From Robiginitalea aurantiaca (GTDB taxonomy: Bacteria > Bacteroidota > Bacteroidia > Flavobacteriales > Flavobacteriaceae), in the NCBI RefSeq assembly GCF_030380815.1, contig NZ_JAUDUY010000003.1, forward strand, positions 496,001 through 560,000: a stretch of 64,000 nt of DNA. Reading direction: 5' to 3'. The position numbers and the translations under genes are program-made. The notes beneath the pieces were generated by a model. It worked only from the letters and a program-made list of their open reading frames with translations, was not told the DNA's origin and ran no database searches. The first letter of the stretch is position 1, and every line of letters begins with the position of its first letter. Shown in pieces: positions 34,424-42,738 of this stretch.

Positions 34424-36592
34424 CTAAGCTTTTGAAACTTCAACCCTCGCTTCCTGAATGGCACCGCCCCTTCCCATATCGGTGAGCAAATCATCGGTCA
34501 GGGCATTGGCGGATGAACCGCCTTTTAGTCGGGAAGGCCAGAACCCATGGGGCATACAGACAACCCCTTCGGTTACTTTTTTGCTTACCCGCGCGTTTAT
34601 CAGGACCTCCCCCCTCTGATTGAAAACCTTCAGCGGATCCCCATCGCTAATACCCCGCCTGGAGGCATCCCCGGGGTGGATCTCCAAATAGAATGTACCT
34701 TCTTTTTCAAGGATATGTGCCACGTTTGCGTGGCTGCTGTTCAGAAGGTATTTAGGGGTTTTCAGTGTCAGCAATTGAAGGGGGTATTGCTTCGAATCCG
34801 CCTCGCTGTAAAGGTGGGGAATATAATCTGGAACGGCTTGTGCCAGGTTCGGGTCATAAAAATGGCACTTGCCGGAAGGGGTTTTGAAGTTCCCGGAAGC
34901 ATGGGGCATCCATTTTGCAGGCAGGTTGAGCTTTTGACCCCCTTCTTTTCTCAGGGACTCAAAGGATATTCCTTTCATGTATTCGTGATTGCTGTCCAGG
35001 ACATTCTTTACAATGTCGAGATCGGACAGGTACAGGTATTCCTCCTGAAAGCCCATTTCCCTTGCCAACAAGCGGAATAATTCTGAGTTGGGTTTCGATT
35101 CTCCAAGGGGTTTCAGGGCGGGTTCATTGAGATTTAAATAAGGGGTACCCCAGGAGCTTAGGATATCCCAATTCTCCAGAACGCTGGTGGCCGGAAAAAT
35201 GTAATCGGCATAGCGGGCCGTGTCAGTCATAAAATGTTCGGATACCACAGTGAGTAGATCCGGTCTGCTAAGCCCTTTGCGCACCAAATTCTGATTTGGG
35301 GTCGTAACGGCCGGGTTCGAGTTAAAGACAAACAGGGCATCTATTGATGGGTTTAGGTCGCTGTTGTTCAAGGCTTTCCCCAACTTGATCATATTGATGG
35401 ATCGGGTGGTTTGCTCAGATAGGGAAGGGGGGAGGTTTGCGCTTTCCCAATTGAGGGCTTCACCAAAAAGCTCATAAGTCATGTGCATCAGTCCCCCGCC
35501 GAAATGACGCCACGCCCCGGTCAGTGCGGGAAGCATGGCTACTGCCCGAAAGGCACTCGCCCCATTTACCTGATGCTCCATCCCAATGAGGACCCGGATC
35601 ACAGAAGGGGTTGCCGCTGCGTATTCCCGGGCGAATTCAATAATGAGATCCTTTTCCAGCCCCGTAATTGCAGCAACTTTTTCAGGGGTGTACTTCTGAA
35701 CGTGCGCCTTTAATTCAGCAATTCCAGTGGTATAACGGTCGATATAATCCTGGTCCTGGAGATTTTCCGCTAAAATCACATGCATTAACCCCAGCGCAAG
35801 CGCAGTGTCTGTCCCGGGAAGGGGTTGGATATGCCAGTCTGCCTCCTGGGAAGTTTCAGATTGAAAAGGATCCACAGTGATGATTTTCGCCCCGCTCCTT
35901 TTGGCTTTCAGAATAAAGGGCCAAAGATGCTGATTGGAACGGATGGGGTTGGTGCCCCATAAAACAATGTATCTGCTGTGAACAATATCTTCGGGCAACA
36001 CTCCGGTAGTTTGTCCATTTGTTGCAAGCACTCCTGCCACAGCAGCATTTCCGCATATCGTTCGCTCCAATTGACTCGCACCGATATGGGCGAAGAAACG
36101 GTTGGGGATGGCTTTGCCCTGTACCAAACCCTGATTGCCGCCAAAACTGTAGGGAAGGATGGCCTCGCCCCCTTTTTGGCCGATGATTTTTCGAAGTCTG
36201 CCGGCTACTTCACCAATGGCCTGGTCCCAGCTGATTTTTACAAAGGTTCCGCTCCCTTTCGGGCCATTTCGCTTCAGGGGCGATAAAATCCGATCGGGAT
36301 GGAAGGTCACATCCTCCGGAAATCGGGCCATTTTAGCACATAGATTTCCTGCGGTATACGGATTGTCTGCACTTGCTGCAAATTCCGTGACCTTATCGCC
36401 CTTTGTGGTTACTTTCCAACTACAGCGGTCTGGACAATCGTGATAGCAGGCCCCAAATACGGTTTTTGAATTTTCGCTATTAACACAGCCCGACAAGGCA
36501 GGTAGGGACGCCAGGCTGATCGCCGCGGCACTTTTCGCACTGATCTCAATAAATTCCCTGCGCGCAATTCCGGTTTTTTTCTCTGAATCCAT
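34424..36592 (-). CDS. molybdopterin-dependent oxidoreductase (DMSO reductase family), Tat/lipoprotein signal
   Basis: 722 residues. The N-terminus has a twin-arginine-like ARREFIEISAKS and then a lipobox-like ALSGC (Cys36), so export by Tat and perhaps lipid anchoring. A 4Fe-4S site follows: CYHDCPDRCSWK (three cysteines) and NLCAKM (fourth). The Mo-bisPGD domains have GNAAVAGVLATNG, LWGTNPIRSNQH, FNSNPAVTTPNQ and the C-terminal beta-barrel with VFNQRGEVLINARVS and PHGFW. The Cys in TICGNA may be the molybdenum ligand, tentatively. No iron-sulfur or membrane-anchor subunit gene adjoins, so electron partners and substrate are unknown. Confidence 0.92.
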   Translation of the reverse strand: MDSEKKTGIARREFIEISAKSAAAISLASLPALSGCVNSENSKTVFGACYHDCPDRCSWKVTTKGDKVTEFAASADNPYTAGNLCAKMARFPEDVTFHPDRILSPLKRNGPKGSGTFVKISWDQAIGEVAGRLRKIIGQKGGEAILPYSFGGNQGLVQGKAIPNRFFAHIGASQLERTICGNAAVAGVLATNGQTTGVLPEDIVHSRYIVLWGTNPIRSNQHLWPFILKAKRSGAKIITVDPFQSETSQEADWHIQPLPGTDTALALGLMHVILAENLQDQDYIDRYTTGIAELKAHVQKYTPEKVAAITGLEKDLIIEFAREYAAATPSVIRVLIGMEHQVNGASAFRAVAMLPALTGAWRHFGGGLMHMTYELFGEALNWESANLPPSLSEQTTRSINMIKLGKALNNSDLNPSIDALFVFNSNPAVTTPNQNLVRKGLSRPDLLTVVSEHFMTDTARYADYIFPATSVLENWDILSSWGTPYLNLNEPALKPLGESKPNSELFRLLAREMGFQEEYLYLSDLDIVKNVLDSNHEYMKGISFESLRKEGGQKLNLPAKWMPHASGNFKTPSGKCHFYDPNLAQAVPDYIPHLYSEADSKQYPLQLLTLKTPKYLLNSSHANVAHILEKEGTFYLEIHPGDASRRGISDGDPLKVFNQRGEVLINARVSKKVTEGVVCMPHGFWPSRLKGGSSANALTDDLLTDMGRGGAIQEARVEVSKA

Positions 36593-36804
36593 ATGTGTCT
36601 GGTTGTAGCCCCTTCAATTGGCGGTTGCCTTAAATATACCCATTCTATGGAATTTACCCTGGGGTAGGGCCTCCGGCCAATCGGTTCAATGATGTTGTTT
36701 GGACAGGGATGCGGATGAGGTCTCTATACAGACAGGCTTTATGTCAATCCGGCTGTATTCATAAAGTAGCCCATTAGGGCTTGTCTTCTAAAATCCTACG
36801 TTGT

Positions 36805-37344
36805 TTATGGTCTTTTGTCTGTTTCCAGGATGGAATACCCAAAATTGTCTGCCCACCCGGATTTTAACGGCAGAATTTTTCGGGCCCGGCCTTCCCGTAT
36901 CATTCCGGCTTTTTCCAGTACGCTGATCGAGCCGATATTGTCAACCGCGCACCCGGCTTCTATCCGGTGTAAATGGAGTGTTTCAAATCCAAAACGTATT
37001 ACCGCTTTTAAGGCTTCGGTCGCATAGCCCCTTTTCCAATGATTTTTGTGGATCTTAAACCAAACCTCTCCCCGCTGGTATTTTTTAGTCCCCAGCTTAA
37101 GGCCAAAGAGTCCTATAAATGCCTTATTCGATTTGTGTTCTATGACAAAGGTGTAATTCTCAATCTCAGGCAATTTGGTTGCCGCAATCCAGGACTCAAT
37201 AATGGATCTGGTCACCGTAATATCTTCCGGTATCCCCAAAGCATTGAATTGATCTGTTTCAGGGAGGGAGTGTAATTCATGTACCGGTTCCAGATCCGAA
37301 AGCTCAATGAATCTTAAAACCAGTCTTTCCGTTGAGATTTGCAT
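36805..37344 (-). CDS. GNAT family N-acetyltransferase (RimJ/RimL-like)
   Basis: 179 residues of the acetyltransf_3 type: starts with TERLVLRFIELSDLEPVHEL and has EVWFKIHKNHWKRGYATEAL (the acetyl-CoA pyrophosphate loop, R/Q-x-x-G-x-A form) and a late HRIEAGCAVDNIGSISVLEK. Such enzymes acetylate protein N-termini, ribosomal proteins or small amines; no substrate can be named. Single gene flanked by gaps of 212 and 149 nt in which no further gene was seen. Confidence 0.9.
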   Translation of the reverse strand: MQISTERLVLRFIELSDLEPVHELHSLPETDQFNALGIPEDITVTRSIIESWIAATKLPEIENYTFVIEHKSNKAFIGLFGLKLGTKKYQRGEVWFKIHKNHWKRGYATEALKAVIRFGFETLHLHRIEAGCAVDNIGSISVLEKAGMIREGRARKILPLKSGWADNFGYSILETDKRP

Positions 37345-37493
37345 TTCGGATTCGTTATAATCTATCCACAGACGGGATATGGAATTAAATATAGTAAATA
37401 TCGGCAGCCCTTATTGTAAACGTTACTGGACGTTCCGGCTGCAATTGCCTTGAACTGAAGAAGGCTCAGTCCAACAGTTTATGCATGGTATTC

Positions 37494-38495
37494 CTATTTG
37501 GGCTGCAATCCTAAATGGTTTTCCATGAAGCTATTTGTTTCCCTTTTAACTGATTCGAGATCTTTTGATGTAATATAGGAGGTCATTACGTGGGCGCCAA
37601 CCTCAGGGAAAGCCATTTTCCTTTTTTTATCATTCGGTGTCCCGAGGTGTTCAAACATGTTGAGCATGGCCGGGACGGACACTGTACTGTCCTGATGGAT
37701 CTCATCTTTATAGTAGTATCCCAAAAACACAGGCTGCTGAACACCTTCAAAAGTCTCTTCAGTCATGGTTTCATCCATAAGCACCTGAAGTTGAGACAAG
37801 GCCTCCACCCGGTACCTGGTGGTCCAATATTTTTGATCCGCTTCCGAAGGGTTGTCGAACTCATGGTAATCCCCTCCCTTGACCCATTTGGCCAGTGGCA
37901 CGCCCCAATGCCAGGTCAATATCCTGGCATTGGAGTCAAAAATCTCAATATTCGGGGAGTACAGGAGAAGGCCTGCTATATCCGGGTCTCCCCCGGCCAG
38001 ATACAATGCCAGTGTGCCCCCTGTAGAAGTGGCCATTACAATCACCTTTTCCCCGAGTTGTTTCCCCACCGCAATGGCCTCTTTGGCCGAAGCCAGCAAT
38101 TTATCGGCGGTGAGTGTCAGCATGGGTTCATCCTCGACCAATCCATGGCCGGCCAATCGGGGCAGGTATAAATTGCAGCCATAGCGTTTGGCCGTCTCCA
38201 GATGAAGCGGGTCGCCTTCTTCCTGACTTGCGGACCATCCATGTAAATAAACGATGCTGTATGGGGTTTTTCCGGGTATACTGTCTGCCCAGATAATTCG
38301 GGCTTCATTATCGGGTTTTATATTGGGTATTGCCGCTTCGTGCATGACAATTTCCTGTTCCAGTTCTGCCAGATCTGATGGGACACTGGGCATGGTTTTG
38401 TCAAAGGTAGGGGTGTCCACTTTTGGACCTAACATATATACGATTAGCAATAATCCCGCAAGGAGAAGAAGAAACTTTAAAATCTTTCGAATCAT
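37494..38495 (-). CDS. alpha/beta hydrolase, membrane-anchored
   Basis: 333 residues. One N-terminal transmembrane helix (about 5-22) anchors a serine hydrolase domain. Motifs: the oxyanion loop YLHGWSASQEEG, the nucleophile elbow ATSTGGTLAL (Ser in T-S-T-G-G), the likely acid in the YKDEIHQDSTV loop, and the late EVGAHVMTS histidine. An esterase or lipase role is likely, but the substrate is not identifiable. No partner gene. Confidence 0.87.
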   Translation of the reverse strand: MIRKILKFLLLLAGLLLIVYMLGPKVDTPTFDKTMPSVPSDLAELEQEIVMHEAAIPNIKPDNEARIIWADSIPGKTPYSIVYLHGWSASQEEGDPLHLETAKRYGCNLYLPRLAGHGLVEDEPMLTLTADKLLASAKEAIAVGKQLGEKVIVMATSTGGTLALYLAGGDPDIAGLLLYSPNIEIFDSNARILTWHWGVPLAKWVKGGDYHEFDNPSEADQKYWTTRYRVEALSQLQVLMDETMTEETFEGVQQPVFLGYYYKDEIHQDSTVSVPAMLNMFEHLGTPNDKKRKMAFPEVGAHVMTSYITSKDLESVKRETNSFMENHLGLQPK

Positions 38496-38703
38496 AAGCC
38501 AATTGAAATGATTACTAAAGGTACTGTTTTCAGTGCCTGTTTAAAATAATTCCGGCTTTATCCGGAAAAAACCAGAACAGGGGGTGTAATACAATTCGTC
38601 GGGGCGTTTCAAAAGTATGGTCTTTACCTTTCCTCTAAAGTTCAAGCAAGTTTGGCTTTTCTGTTACGGAAAGTTTCTTCCTATTTGGCAATTGCTTTAC
38701 AAA

Positions 38704-38871
38704 GGGACTGGATTGCTTTTCGCGCGGAACGCGAAAAGCGGCCTTGGGGGAGGCTCACTAGTAAAGCCGTCCTGGCTCTGCCAGGTTGCGGCTTTTTCTG
38801 GTCCAATCCCCGAACAAGTTCGGTCATGTCCCATAAAAAAAGCCGCTAACTGTGGTTAACGGCTTTACTAG

Positions 38872-38872
<1 letters not shown>
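38704..38872. repeat. hairpin array and inverted repeat beside tRNA-fMet
   Basis: Four hairpins in a row. A: GCTTTTCGCG/CGCGAAAAGC (38715-38739). B: AAAGCCG..CCTGGC/GCCAGG..CGGCTTT plus five T (38763-38797), a plus-strand terminator shape. D: CCGAAC-AA-GTTCGG (38810-38823). C: the tRNA terminator (38835-38866). ACTAGTAAAGCCGT (38757-38770) is repeated inverted at 38859-38872, ending at the tRNA 3' end. GGGACTGGA (38704-38712) repeats the tRNA 3' end at 38877-38885. No protein gene lies in 38496-38871. Confidence 0.7.
38835..38866 (-). terminator. intrinsic terminator of the tRNA-fMet gene
   Basis: Reading the minus strand: AAAGCCGTTAAC (38866-38855), loop CACA, GTTAGCGGCTTT (38850-38839), then a seven-T tract to 38835. 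It begins 5 nt after the mature tRNA 3' end. Confidence 0.88.
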
Positions 38873-38944
<72 letters not shown>

Positions 38945-38954
38945 ATGTGGACGG

Positions 38955-38985
38955 CAAATATACGACGGTTTATTGATTTATTCAA
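38955..38985 (-). promoter_or_regulatory. promoter of tRNA-fMet
   Basis: On the minus strand, TTG (38985-38983), a 20-nt spacer and TATATTTG (38962-38955), a full consensus match. The start would be near 38950, about 6 nt before the mature tRNA 5' end. It overlaps the divergent symporter promoter. Confidence 0.8.
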
Positions 38986-39008
38986 TACCCTTCCGGGATA
39001 TAATTTTG
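38973..39008 (+). promoter_or_regulatory. divergent promoter of the AGCS symporter
   Basis: TTG (38973-38975) and TAATTTTG (39001-39008), with a 25-nt spacer, longer than usual. Its -33 element lies within the tRNA-fMet promoter, so the two could compete for RNA polymerase. Confidence 0.5.
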
Positions 39009-39018
39009 GGAGAGGTCC

Positions 39019-39039
39019 AGGGATTTTATGAAAATCCCT
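39019..39039 (+). promoter_or_regulatory. perfect hairpin in the AGCS symporter leader
   Basis: AGGGATTTT (39019-39027) and AAAATCCCT (39031-39039) form a 9-bp stem with loop ATG, beginning about 6 nt after the predicted start point. As DNA it is a 21-bp palindrome, so it could equally be a repressor operator. Confidence 0.5.
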
Positions 39040-39064
39040 ACCTTCGATCTCATTAGCGTAGCCA

Positions 39065-40432
39065 ATGGAGGTCATCGACCAGTTTCTTTCCAATCTTATA
39101 CCATATGCGGAGTGGGCGATGCTCATTATGGTTGTTGGTGGCGGCTTATTTCTGGCCGTATACTCCAGGTTCCGGCCTTATCGCTATTTCCGGCACGCCA
39201 TTGGAATAACCGCAGGAAAATACGACGATCCGGATGACCCGGGTGAAGTTAGCCACCTGCAGGCCTTGTCTTCTGCAGTGGCAGCAACCGTTGGGCTTGG
39301 AAATATTTCGGGAGTGGCCATTGCCATTTATATGGGAGGCCCCGGAGTTATCTTCTGGATCTGGATGACGGCAATAATAGGAATGTGCATCAAATTCTAT
39401 TCCTGCAGCCTGGCCATTATGTACCGGCATACGGATGCTACAGGGAATCTGCAGGGTGGCCCAATGTATTACATCACACAGGGAATCGGGCCTCGGGCCA
39501 GACCCCTTGCCGTCTTTTTTAGTATTGCAGGCCTGGTCGGGTTTTTGGGCGTATTTACCGTAAACCAGTTTACCCAGACCTTTATGAATGTCGTGGACCC
39601 GGATACGACCCTGGCTGCCCTCGGGGAATTCAACTGGAAGCTGATCATAGGTATTGCCCTTTCCATCATCACGTCCTTTGTAATCTTCGGGGGGCTTCAA
39701 AAAATTGCCCGTGTCGCAACGGCCATTGTTCCCTTTATGGTACTGCTATACTTTGTGGCGGTTTTGATCATTATGGTCAATAATGCCGGGGAAATATTTC
39801 CGGCCCTGAAACTCATCGTTACCGAGGCTTTTAATTTTAAAACTGCTTTTACCGGAGGGTTCTGGGGACTTGTGATCCTAGGGGTAAGACGGGCTGTTTT
39901 TTCAAACGAGGCCGGCTTGGGAAGTGCACCCATGTACCACGGACAGTCCAAAACCAAAGAACCCATTCAGGAAGGGCTCGTATCCATGTTGGGGCCCTTT
40001 ATCGATACCATCGTCGTCTGCACCCTTACCGCAATTGTAATCCTATTGAGCGGGGCGTATCTGGAGGCTGAAAGCAATGGGATCCTGATGACCCTGATCG
40101 CCTTTAAAAAGTCCCTTTTCGGATATGGAGATGTGCTCCTGATGCTTGTGGTAAGTGCCTTTGCGCTCTCCACCTTGTTTACCTATTCCTATTACGGGGT
40201 GAAGTGTTTGTCCTTTCTCACAAACCCAAAAATTGGCAAATATTTTAATTACTACTACGTCGCTACCATTACCTTTGCAGCCGTGGCCTCTGTGGACCTT
40301 GTGATCAACCTGATCGATTTGGCTTACGCACTGATGTGTATACCCAATATGCTGGCGGTCCTGTACCTTGCTCCAAGAGTAAACCGCGAGATGAAACGTT
40401 ATTTTGCCCAATTAAAAGATGAGCGCACATAA
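39065..40432 (+). CDS. sodium:amino acid (alanine/glycine) symporter, AGCS family
   Basis: 455 residues with about eleven transmembrane helices. The AGCS signature is clear: SRFRPYRYFRHAIGITAGKY, GEVSHLQALSSAVAATVGLG, GNISGVAIAIYMGGPG and RAVFSNEAGLGSAPMYHG. Family members import alanine or glycine with Na+ (or H+). The leader contains a perfect hairpin. Its last 14 nt overlap the start of era, so the two genes are coupled. Confidence 0.94.
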   Translation: MEVIDQFLSNLIPYAEWAMLIMVVGGGLFLAVYSRFRPYRYFRHAIGITAGKYDDPDDPGEVSHLQALSSAVAATVGLGNISGVAIAIYMGGPGVIFWIWMTAIIGMCIKFYSCSLAIMYRHTDATGNLQGGPMYYITQGIGPRARPLAVFFSIAGLVGFLGVFTVNQFTQTFMNVVDPDTTLAALGEFNWKLIIGIALSIITSFVIFGGLQKIARVATAIVPFMVLLYFVAVLIIMVNNAGEIFPALKLIVTEAFNFKTAFTGGFWGLVILGVRRAVFSNEAGLGSAPMYHGQSKTKEPIQEGLVSMLGPFIDTIVVCTLTAIVILLSGAYLEAESNGILMTLIAFKKSLFGYGDVLLMLVVSAFALSTLFTYSYYGVKCLSFLTNPKIGKYFNYYYVATITFAAVASVDLVINLIDLAYALMCIPNMLAVLYLAPRVNREMKRYFAQLKDERT

Positions 40433-41306
40433 ATCTGGTTTTGTAAATATTATCGGCAACCCGAATGTGGGGAAGTCTACCCTTATGAACGCCCTGGTAG
40501 GGGAGCGACTTTCTATTATCACCTCCAAGGCGCAGACTACCCGTCATCGGATCCTGGGTATTGTCAACGGGGAAGATTTTCAAATGGTTATTTCAGATAC
40601 TCCAGGAATAATCAAACCCGCCTATGCACTTCAGGAATCCATGATGGATTTTGTGCGGACAGCCCTTGATGATGCCGATGTTTTGCTCTATATGGTGGAA
40701 ATAGGCGAGAAGGGTTTGAAGGAAGAGCGCTTTCTGGAGAAGATACGGCATAGCAAGGCCCCGGTGCTTTTACTCATTAATAAGATTGACACTACAGACC
40801 AGCAACAATTGGAAACGCAGGTGGCCTACTGGAAGGATTTGTTGCCCAAAGCGGAAATCTTTCCAATCTCGGCCCTTGAACGTTTTAACATCCAACCGGT
40901 TTTTGACCGGATTCTGGAATTACTGCCGGAAGGCCCCGCTTTTTTTGATAAAGATCAACTGACCGATAGACCTGAACGGTTTTTTGTAAGCGAGGTTATA
41001 CGTGAAAAGATCCTGAAACACTACAAAAAGGAGATTCCTTATTCTGTGGAAATCGAAGTGGAACGTTTTGAAGAGTCCGAAGAACTGATCCGTATCGGTG
41101 CCGTGATCATGGTCGAACGCGATTCGCAGAAGGGGATTATTATTGGGCATAAAGGCAGTGCGCTTAAACGCGTCGGCTCTGAAGCCCGGAAGGATCTCGA
41201 GGTCTTTTTTGATAAAAAAGTGTTTCTCGAACTATTTGTCAAGGTGAATAAAAACTGGCGTAGCGATACCCGGCAATTGAGGCGTTTCGGGTATAACTCC
41301 AAATAA
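40419..41306 (+). CDS. era: GTPase Era
   Basis: Essential GTPase that binds the 3' end of 16S rRNA during 30S assembly. 295 residues: G1 GNPNVGKST (residues 12-20), G2 region TTRHRILG, G3 DTPGI, G4 NKID, then the KH domain with GHKGSALKRVGSEARKDLEV. The C-terminus keeps the usual KVNKNWRSD. Overlaps the symporter gene by 14 nt, and its stop codon directly abuts the stop of the convergent gene at 41307. Confidence 0.97.
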   Translation: MSAHKSGFVNIIGNPNVGKSTLMNALVGERLSIITSKAQTTRHRILGIVNGEDFQMVISDTPGIIKPAYALQESMMDFVRTALDDADVLLYMVEIGEKGLKEERFLEKIRHSKAPVLLLINKIDTTDQQQLETQVAYWKDLLPKAEIFPISALERFNIQPVFDRILELLPEGPAFFDKDQLTDRPERFFVSEVIREKILKHYKKEIPYSVEIEVERFEESEELIRIGAVIMVERDSQKGIIIGHKGSALKRVGSEARKDLEVFFDKKVFLELFVKVNKNWRSDTRQLRRFGYNSK

Positions 41307-41813
41307 TTACGCTTTCAACGCATTTTGATAAAACCGGTAAAGCTGGTGCATCTGTGGTTTCCCTTTAGCACGACCCGCACGGCCGAAGGCGTAGAAGGCA
41401 AACCAGATTACAAGCATGGCCGCCATTCCCCCGATTAATACCCCATAGGGTCTGCCAAGCGATGCGCTGGTGTACGCCCAGATCCCCAGGATGATAAAGA
41501 GGGTCGCAACTCCAAAATGCAGAAACATAAAGAAGGTCCATAAGGTTGGGTTTGGCCCGTAGAGTCCATAAACCTTACACCCGCCCTGTTCCTCATCCAG
41601 GACTTCCAGCTGTAATTGAGGCGACCAGAAATGCCGCTCTGAATCATTAAACCTGATAAATACATGGTCGTCCATCCGTTTGACCAGGATGGGGTTTTCG
41701 GCTGATTTCTCCAGGCGCATCAGTACAACGGACGCCACCTCGTCCAGCGAATCCTGAAACCTGGGCCGCAATACGATTTCATTTGGAAGGTCAATGAGTG
41801 AGTGCTTTTCCAT
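41307..41813 (-). CDS. hypothetical membrane protein with two transmembrane helices
   Basis: 168 residues. A soluble N-terminal half (about 1-85, LVKRMDDHVFIRF, PQLQLEVLDEE) is followed by two hydrophobic helices (about 90-112 and 122-143) and a basic tail (GRAGRAKGKPQMHQLYRF). No family recognised. The last base of the era stop and the last base of this stop are adjacent, with no spacer or terminator between the convergent genes. Confidence 0.7.
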   Translation of the reverse strand: MEKHSLIDLPNEIVLRPRFQDSLDEVASVVLMRLEKSAENPILVKRMDDHVFIRFNDSERHFWSPQLQLEVLDEEQGGCKVYGLYGPNPTLWTFFMFLHFGVATLFIILGIWAYTSASLGRPYGVLIGGMAAMLVIWFAFYAFGRAGRAKGKPQMHQLYRFYQNALKA

Positions 41814-41899
41814 ACGAGGTTTCAGGGCTTCATCCGTGCTAAAGATGCTCTTTTGTTACAGAATTTGACAAACCGATCACAGAGATCAATAGAATTTTC

Positions 41900-41907
41900 T
41901 ATATTTG
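41900..41907 (+). promoter_or_regulatory. -7 element upstream of the NeuD-like gene
   Basis: TATATTTG matches the consensus; the nearest TTG (41865-41867) is 32 nt away, too far for a standard promoter. The leader to the ATG at 41953 would be about 40 nt. Confidence 0.45.
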
Positions 41908-41952
41908 GAATATCGATGAACGGTATCATTTTATCGATGAAATGCACACTTA

Positions 41953-42666
41953 ATGAAAAACATTCTCGTTTTTGGCGCTTCCGGACATGGCAGTGTGGTT
42001 CTTGATATCCTTGAAAAAAGCAAGGAATTCAGACCTGTAGGGTTTGTGGATTCCTATATTAAGAAAGGTACTAAAAAATACGGATATGAAGTTTTGGGAA
42101 GCGAATTTGACCTACTTCATCTTATAGAGCGCCATAGAATTTTCGGCGGCGTGGTAGCGATAGGTGATAACTGGACTCGTCGGAGACTCGTCCAATTAAT
42201 TCAAAGGATGGTACCTGGTTTTATTTTTATAAACGCGGTTCATCCATCTGCCATCCTCGGCAGGAATGTGTTTTTGGGCCATGGTAACGTCATAATGCCC
42301 AGGGTAGTGATCAATGCAAATTCATCCATTGGTGACCACTGTATCCTAAATACGGGGGCCACCTTGGATCATGATGGAATTATGGATGAATTCTCCAGTC
42401 TTGCACCGGGGGTATCCTGTGGTGGAAATTTCTACCTGGGACAATGTTCAGCAGTTTGCCTTGGGGCGAACGTAATTGAAAGTATTCATATAGGTTCTCA
42501 AAGTGTAGTTGGAGCTGGATCGCTGGTTATCGATGATATCCCTGATCGGGTTGTGGTTTTTGGAAGTCCGGCCCGTATTATTCGAAGTCGTATGGAAGGA
42601 GAACCTTACCTGGGAGGTGGCAAAGATGAAAGTGCCTTCCAATCACGTCTGAACTTTACTGCTTAA
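41953..42666 (+). CDS. NeuD/PglD-like sugar acetyltransferase
   Basis: 237 residues. An N-terminal Rossmann-like part (NILVFGASGHGSVVLDIL, then EFRPVGFVDS) is followed by left-handed beta-helix hexapeptide repeats (VIMPRVVINANSSIGDHCIL and following) with the catalytic histidine of this family in TLDHDG. Enzymes of this type add acetyl groups to sialic acid or bacillosamine-type sugars. No sugar-nucleotide or glycosyltransferase genes are near, so the acceptor is unknown. Confidence 0.88.
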   Translation: MKNILVFGASGHGSVVLDILEKSKEFRPVGFVDSYIKKGTKKYGYEVLGSEFDLLHLIERHRIFGGVVAIGDNWTRRRLVQLIQRMVPGFIFINAVHPSAILGRNVFLGHGNVIMPRVVINANSSIGDHCILNTGATLDHDGIMDEFSSLAPGVSCGGNFYLGQCSAVCLGANVIESIHIGSQSVVGAGSLVIDDIPDRVVVFGSPARIIRSRMEGEPYLGGGKDESAFQSRLNFTA

Positions 42667-42714
42667 AGTCTTTCTCCGACACCGAAGTACCCCTTAATAT
42701 CTGCAGGTAAACAC

Positions 42715-42722
42715 TACCTTTG
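42715..42722 (+). promoter_or_regulatory. -7 element of the der promoter
   Basis: TACCTTTG lies 16 nt before the der ATG, giving a leader of roughly 12 nt. No TTG at the expected -33 distance. Confidence 0.5.
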
Positions 42723-42738
42723 TGGCCAAATCTAGAAT

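Noticed and set aside
38617-38859. Open frame of 80 codons through the hairpin array
   Set aside because: It runs through strong hairpins and a terminator, has no promoter or start context, and no homologous motif.
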